The translations under genes and the position numbers were made by a program. A model generated the notes under the pieces. The model did not search any database. It worked only from the letters and a program-made list of their open reading frames with translations, and was not told the DNA's origin. A stretch of 5,601 nt of DNA, from positions 1 through 5,601 of the forward strand of contig JANLUX010000121.1 of NCBI GenBank assembly GCA_031363705.1. The letters are read 5' to 3'. Numbering within the stretch: position 1 is the stretch's first letter; every line of letters starts with the position of its first letter. Positions 5,235-5,601 of the stretch are shown one piece after another. The stretch comes from JANLUX01 sp031363705. Its GTDB lineage: Bacteria; Bacteroidota; Bacteroidia; AKYH767-A; OLB10.

Positions 5235-5601
5235 TCAAACTTCGAACTTCAAGAACGAAACCAACTTCTCAACTGCCTTCGCCCGATGGCTGATTTTGTT
5301 TTTTTCTTCGGGAGTGTGTTCAGCCAATGTGCGGGTGCTTCCTTCGGGTATAAATATTGGATCATAACCAAAACCATTTGTACCACGTGGTGCATCGGCA
5401 ATGGTGCCTTGCAATAATCCTTCAAACAATCCCGATCCATCGGGACCGTTATTAACGTAAGCAATCACCGTTTTAAAACGGGCTTTGCGGTTATGCACAT
5501 CTTTCATTTTCTGCAATACCATTTGAATATTTTTTTCATCATTGCGCGGCAAGCCTGCATAGTAAGCCGAATGTACTCCGGGTTCACCGTTTAATGCGTC
5601 A
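5235..5601 (-). CDS. rdgB: RdgB/HAM1 non-canonical purine NTP pyrophosphatase (5' end cut by window)
   Basis: The last 121 residues are present; the frame is open through the window edge and the start is outside. It begins at the catalytic Asp region, DALNGEPGVHSAYYAGLP, then RNDEKNIQMVLQKM, KARFKTVIAYV, FEGLLQGTI, the nucleotide-binding GTNGFGYDPIFIPEG, TLAEHTPEEKNKISHR and AVEKLVSFL: the full HAM1 signature in order. The enzyme hydrolyses dITP, dHAPTP and XTP to monophosphates plus PPi, keeping deaminated purines out of DNA and RNA, as a cytoplasmic dimer by family knowledge. One oddity: the usual SARYAG reads SAYYAG here. A TTG at 5550-5552 lies inside the domain and is not a real start. 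Palindromes follow 12 bp after the stop. Confidence 0.95.
   Translation of the reverse strand, partial: DALNGEPGVHSAYYAGLPRNDEKNIQMVLQKMKDVHNRKARFKTVIAYVNNGPDGSGLFEGLLQGTIADAPRGTNGFGYDPIFIPEGSTRTLAEHTPEEKNKISHRAKAVEKLVSFLKFEV

Noticed and set aside
5035..5367. Plus-strand open frame of 110 codons
   Set aside because: It runs through the palindromes and antisense to rdgB and resembles no protein family; it is a shadow frame.

Overview
The window comes from a member of the Bacteroidota, probably a Chitinophagales/Sphingobacteriia-type lineage. The evidence is two type IX secretion (T9SS) C-terminal sorting sequences, one intact so far as visible and one broken; AT-rich coding; TAnnTTTG-type -7 promoter boxes with no clear Shine-Dalgarno sequences; and several families common in that phylum. 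The exact genus cannot be told from the sequence. Every recognisable gene lies on the minus strand, so the window is best read from right to left.

Layout from right to left. (1) 5601-5235 is the C-terminal two thirds of rdgB (house-cleaning dITP/XTP pyrophosphatase), cut by the window edge. (2) 5222-5142 holds two adjacent, equal-sized (35 nt) near-perfect palindromes. (3) 5136-5045 is the frameshifted relic of a T9SS sorting domain whose parent gene is gone. (4) 5039-4379 is a composite-looking block. Two 153-bp direct copies (about 93% identical, no gaps) of a small element with 24-bp terminal inverted repeats enclose a GIY-YIG endonuclease gene that fills the space between them and is interrupted by one in-frame TGA. 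(5) 4298-3120 is an intact acetyl-CoA acetyltransferase (thiolase), probably leaderless. (6) 3119-3029 is a short spacer with a GATTTGG tandem repeat and an inverted copy. (7) 3028-2258 is a cytoplasmic SH3 + NlpC/P60 peptidase. (8) 2246-1665 is a four-helix-bundle (S23/rRNA-IVS family) gene lying between imperfect inverted, low-complexity repeats, like a small cassette. (9) 1536-1 is a secreted beta-propeller protein of the glucose/sorbosone dehydrogenase type with an N-terminal signal peptide and the start of a T9SS sorting domain; its last residues are beyond the window.

Functionally this is a housekeeping and secreted-protein neighbourhood (nucleotide pool cleaning, C4 acyl-CoA metabolism, muropeptide recycling, one secreted enzyme) whose intergenic spaces have been colonised by several kinds of small repeats. 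I see no multi-gene defence system, CRISPR array, tRNA or rRNA. The most unusual parts are the MITE-like pair around the broken GIY-YIG gene, the four-helix-bundle cassette with complementary flanks, and the run of palindromes with the T9SS relic next to rdgB.
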